A DNA stretch of 5,190 nt from an uncultured Pseudomonadota bacterium (GTDB lineage Bacteria > Desulfobacterota_B > Binatia > UBA9968). Below the pieces are notes generated by a model. The model did no database searches and was not told the origin of the DNA. It saw only the letters and a program-made list of their open reading frames with translations. Positions 5,020 to 5,190 of the stretch are shown in pieces. The stretch lies in the NCBI GenBank assembly GCA_946478635.1, contig CAMLCX010000377.1:1-5190 (forward strand), written 5' to 3'. Every line of letters starts with the position of its first letter. The first letter of the stretch is position 1. The translations under genes were made by a program, and so were the position numbers.

Positions 5020-5190
5020 ATGACTGTGCAACCAGCCTGTGAAAACATACTGTCTGATATGCGCCTCGCAAATCGGGCGACCTTGGATCGATGGAGTCCG
5101 GGGTACCAAGAGTCAGGAGATGGACGTTCCCATAGCGACTCTGTATACTTCATGCGATTAGAGGACAGCAGATGCGAGTGGGCAATCAGG
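5020..5190 (+). CDS. possible N-terminal part of an unknown gene (cut by window edge)
   Basis: From ATG 5020 a plus-strand frame stays open for all 57 codons to the window edge; the nearest upstream in-frame stop is at 4993-4995. The peptide (MTVQPACENILSDMRLANRA at the start) is charged and mixed, with no recognised motif, and there is no good ribosome-binding site. A competing start in another plus-strand frame is ATG 5172. It has GAGGA six nucleotides upstream and a promoter-like pair before it. Only one of the two can be right, and with so little visible sequence both may be chance. Confidence 0.25.
   Translation, partial: MTVQPACENILSDMRLANRATLDRWSPGYQESGDGRSHSDSVYFMRLEDSRCEWAIR
5121..5149 (+). 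promoter_or_regulatory. possible sigma70-type promoter reading off the right edge
   Basis: TGGACG (5121-5126, 4/6 match to TTGACA) and TATACT (5144-5149, 5/6 match to TATAAT) are separated by exactly 17 bp. Transcription would start near 5156, about 16 nt before an ATG at 5172 preceded by GAGGA (5161-5165). If real, it drives a plus-strand gene beyond the window, divergent from all the other genes here. Confidence 0.35.

Noticed and set aside
1..5190. CRISPR array, insertion sequence or transposase
   Set aside because: No regularly spaced direct repeats, no transposase-like reading frame and no terminal inverted repeats with target duplication were seen.

Overview
This window is bacterial chromosome, probably Gram-negative. 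The grounds are a periplasmic lytic transglycosylase with a signal peptide and a DUF4124-like segment, a proteobacterial-type PgsA, and a tRNA with an encoded CCA end. A delta-proteobacterial or soil/sediment candidate lineage is a guess from gene style and base composition, not something the sequence proves. Every well-supported gene lies on the minus strand, so transcription runs from the right edge to the left.

Layout in transcription order, right to left. The right edge (about 4838-5190) has no solid gene; it holds a possible plus-strand gene start running off the window. At 4805-4833 lies the isolated 3' end of a tRNA (T arm, acceptor strand and CCA) with no 5' half, which looks like an attachment-site remnant. 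Next come a MutT-like Nudix hydrolase (4331-4756) and a hairpin-rich 210-bp gap carrying a good sigma70-type promoter. That promoter reads into a secreted lytic transglycosylase (3491-4105) and then pgsA (2895-3467), only 23 bp apart. A tRNA-Gly(GCC) and a strong intrinsic terminator follow pgsA. The pgsA then tRNA-Gly(GCC) order recalls the pgsA-glyW arrangement of E. coli.

Beyond the terminator is a separate unit. It has an unassigned leader that can fold, a 70-aa single-span membrane protein and a 96-aa protein of unknown function, the last two overlapping as TGATG. An unknown 146-aa protein with an eight-cysteine zinc-binding pattern follows, then about 580 bp without a convincing gene. 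At the left edge is the N-terminal half (270 residues) of a UbiD-family decarboxylase.

Functionally the middle block is housekeeping: envelope phospholipid synthesis, peptidoglycan turnover, nucleotide-pool or detoxifying hydrolysis, and glycine decoding. No complete undescribed system is evident. The points most worth a second look are the tRNA fragment, the coupled unknown gene pair with its structured leader, the orphan zinc protein, and a serine at the position where UbiD enzymes normally carry a cofactor-contacting arginine.
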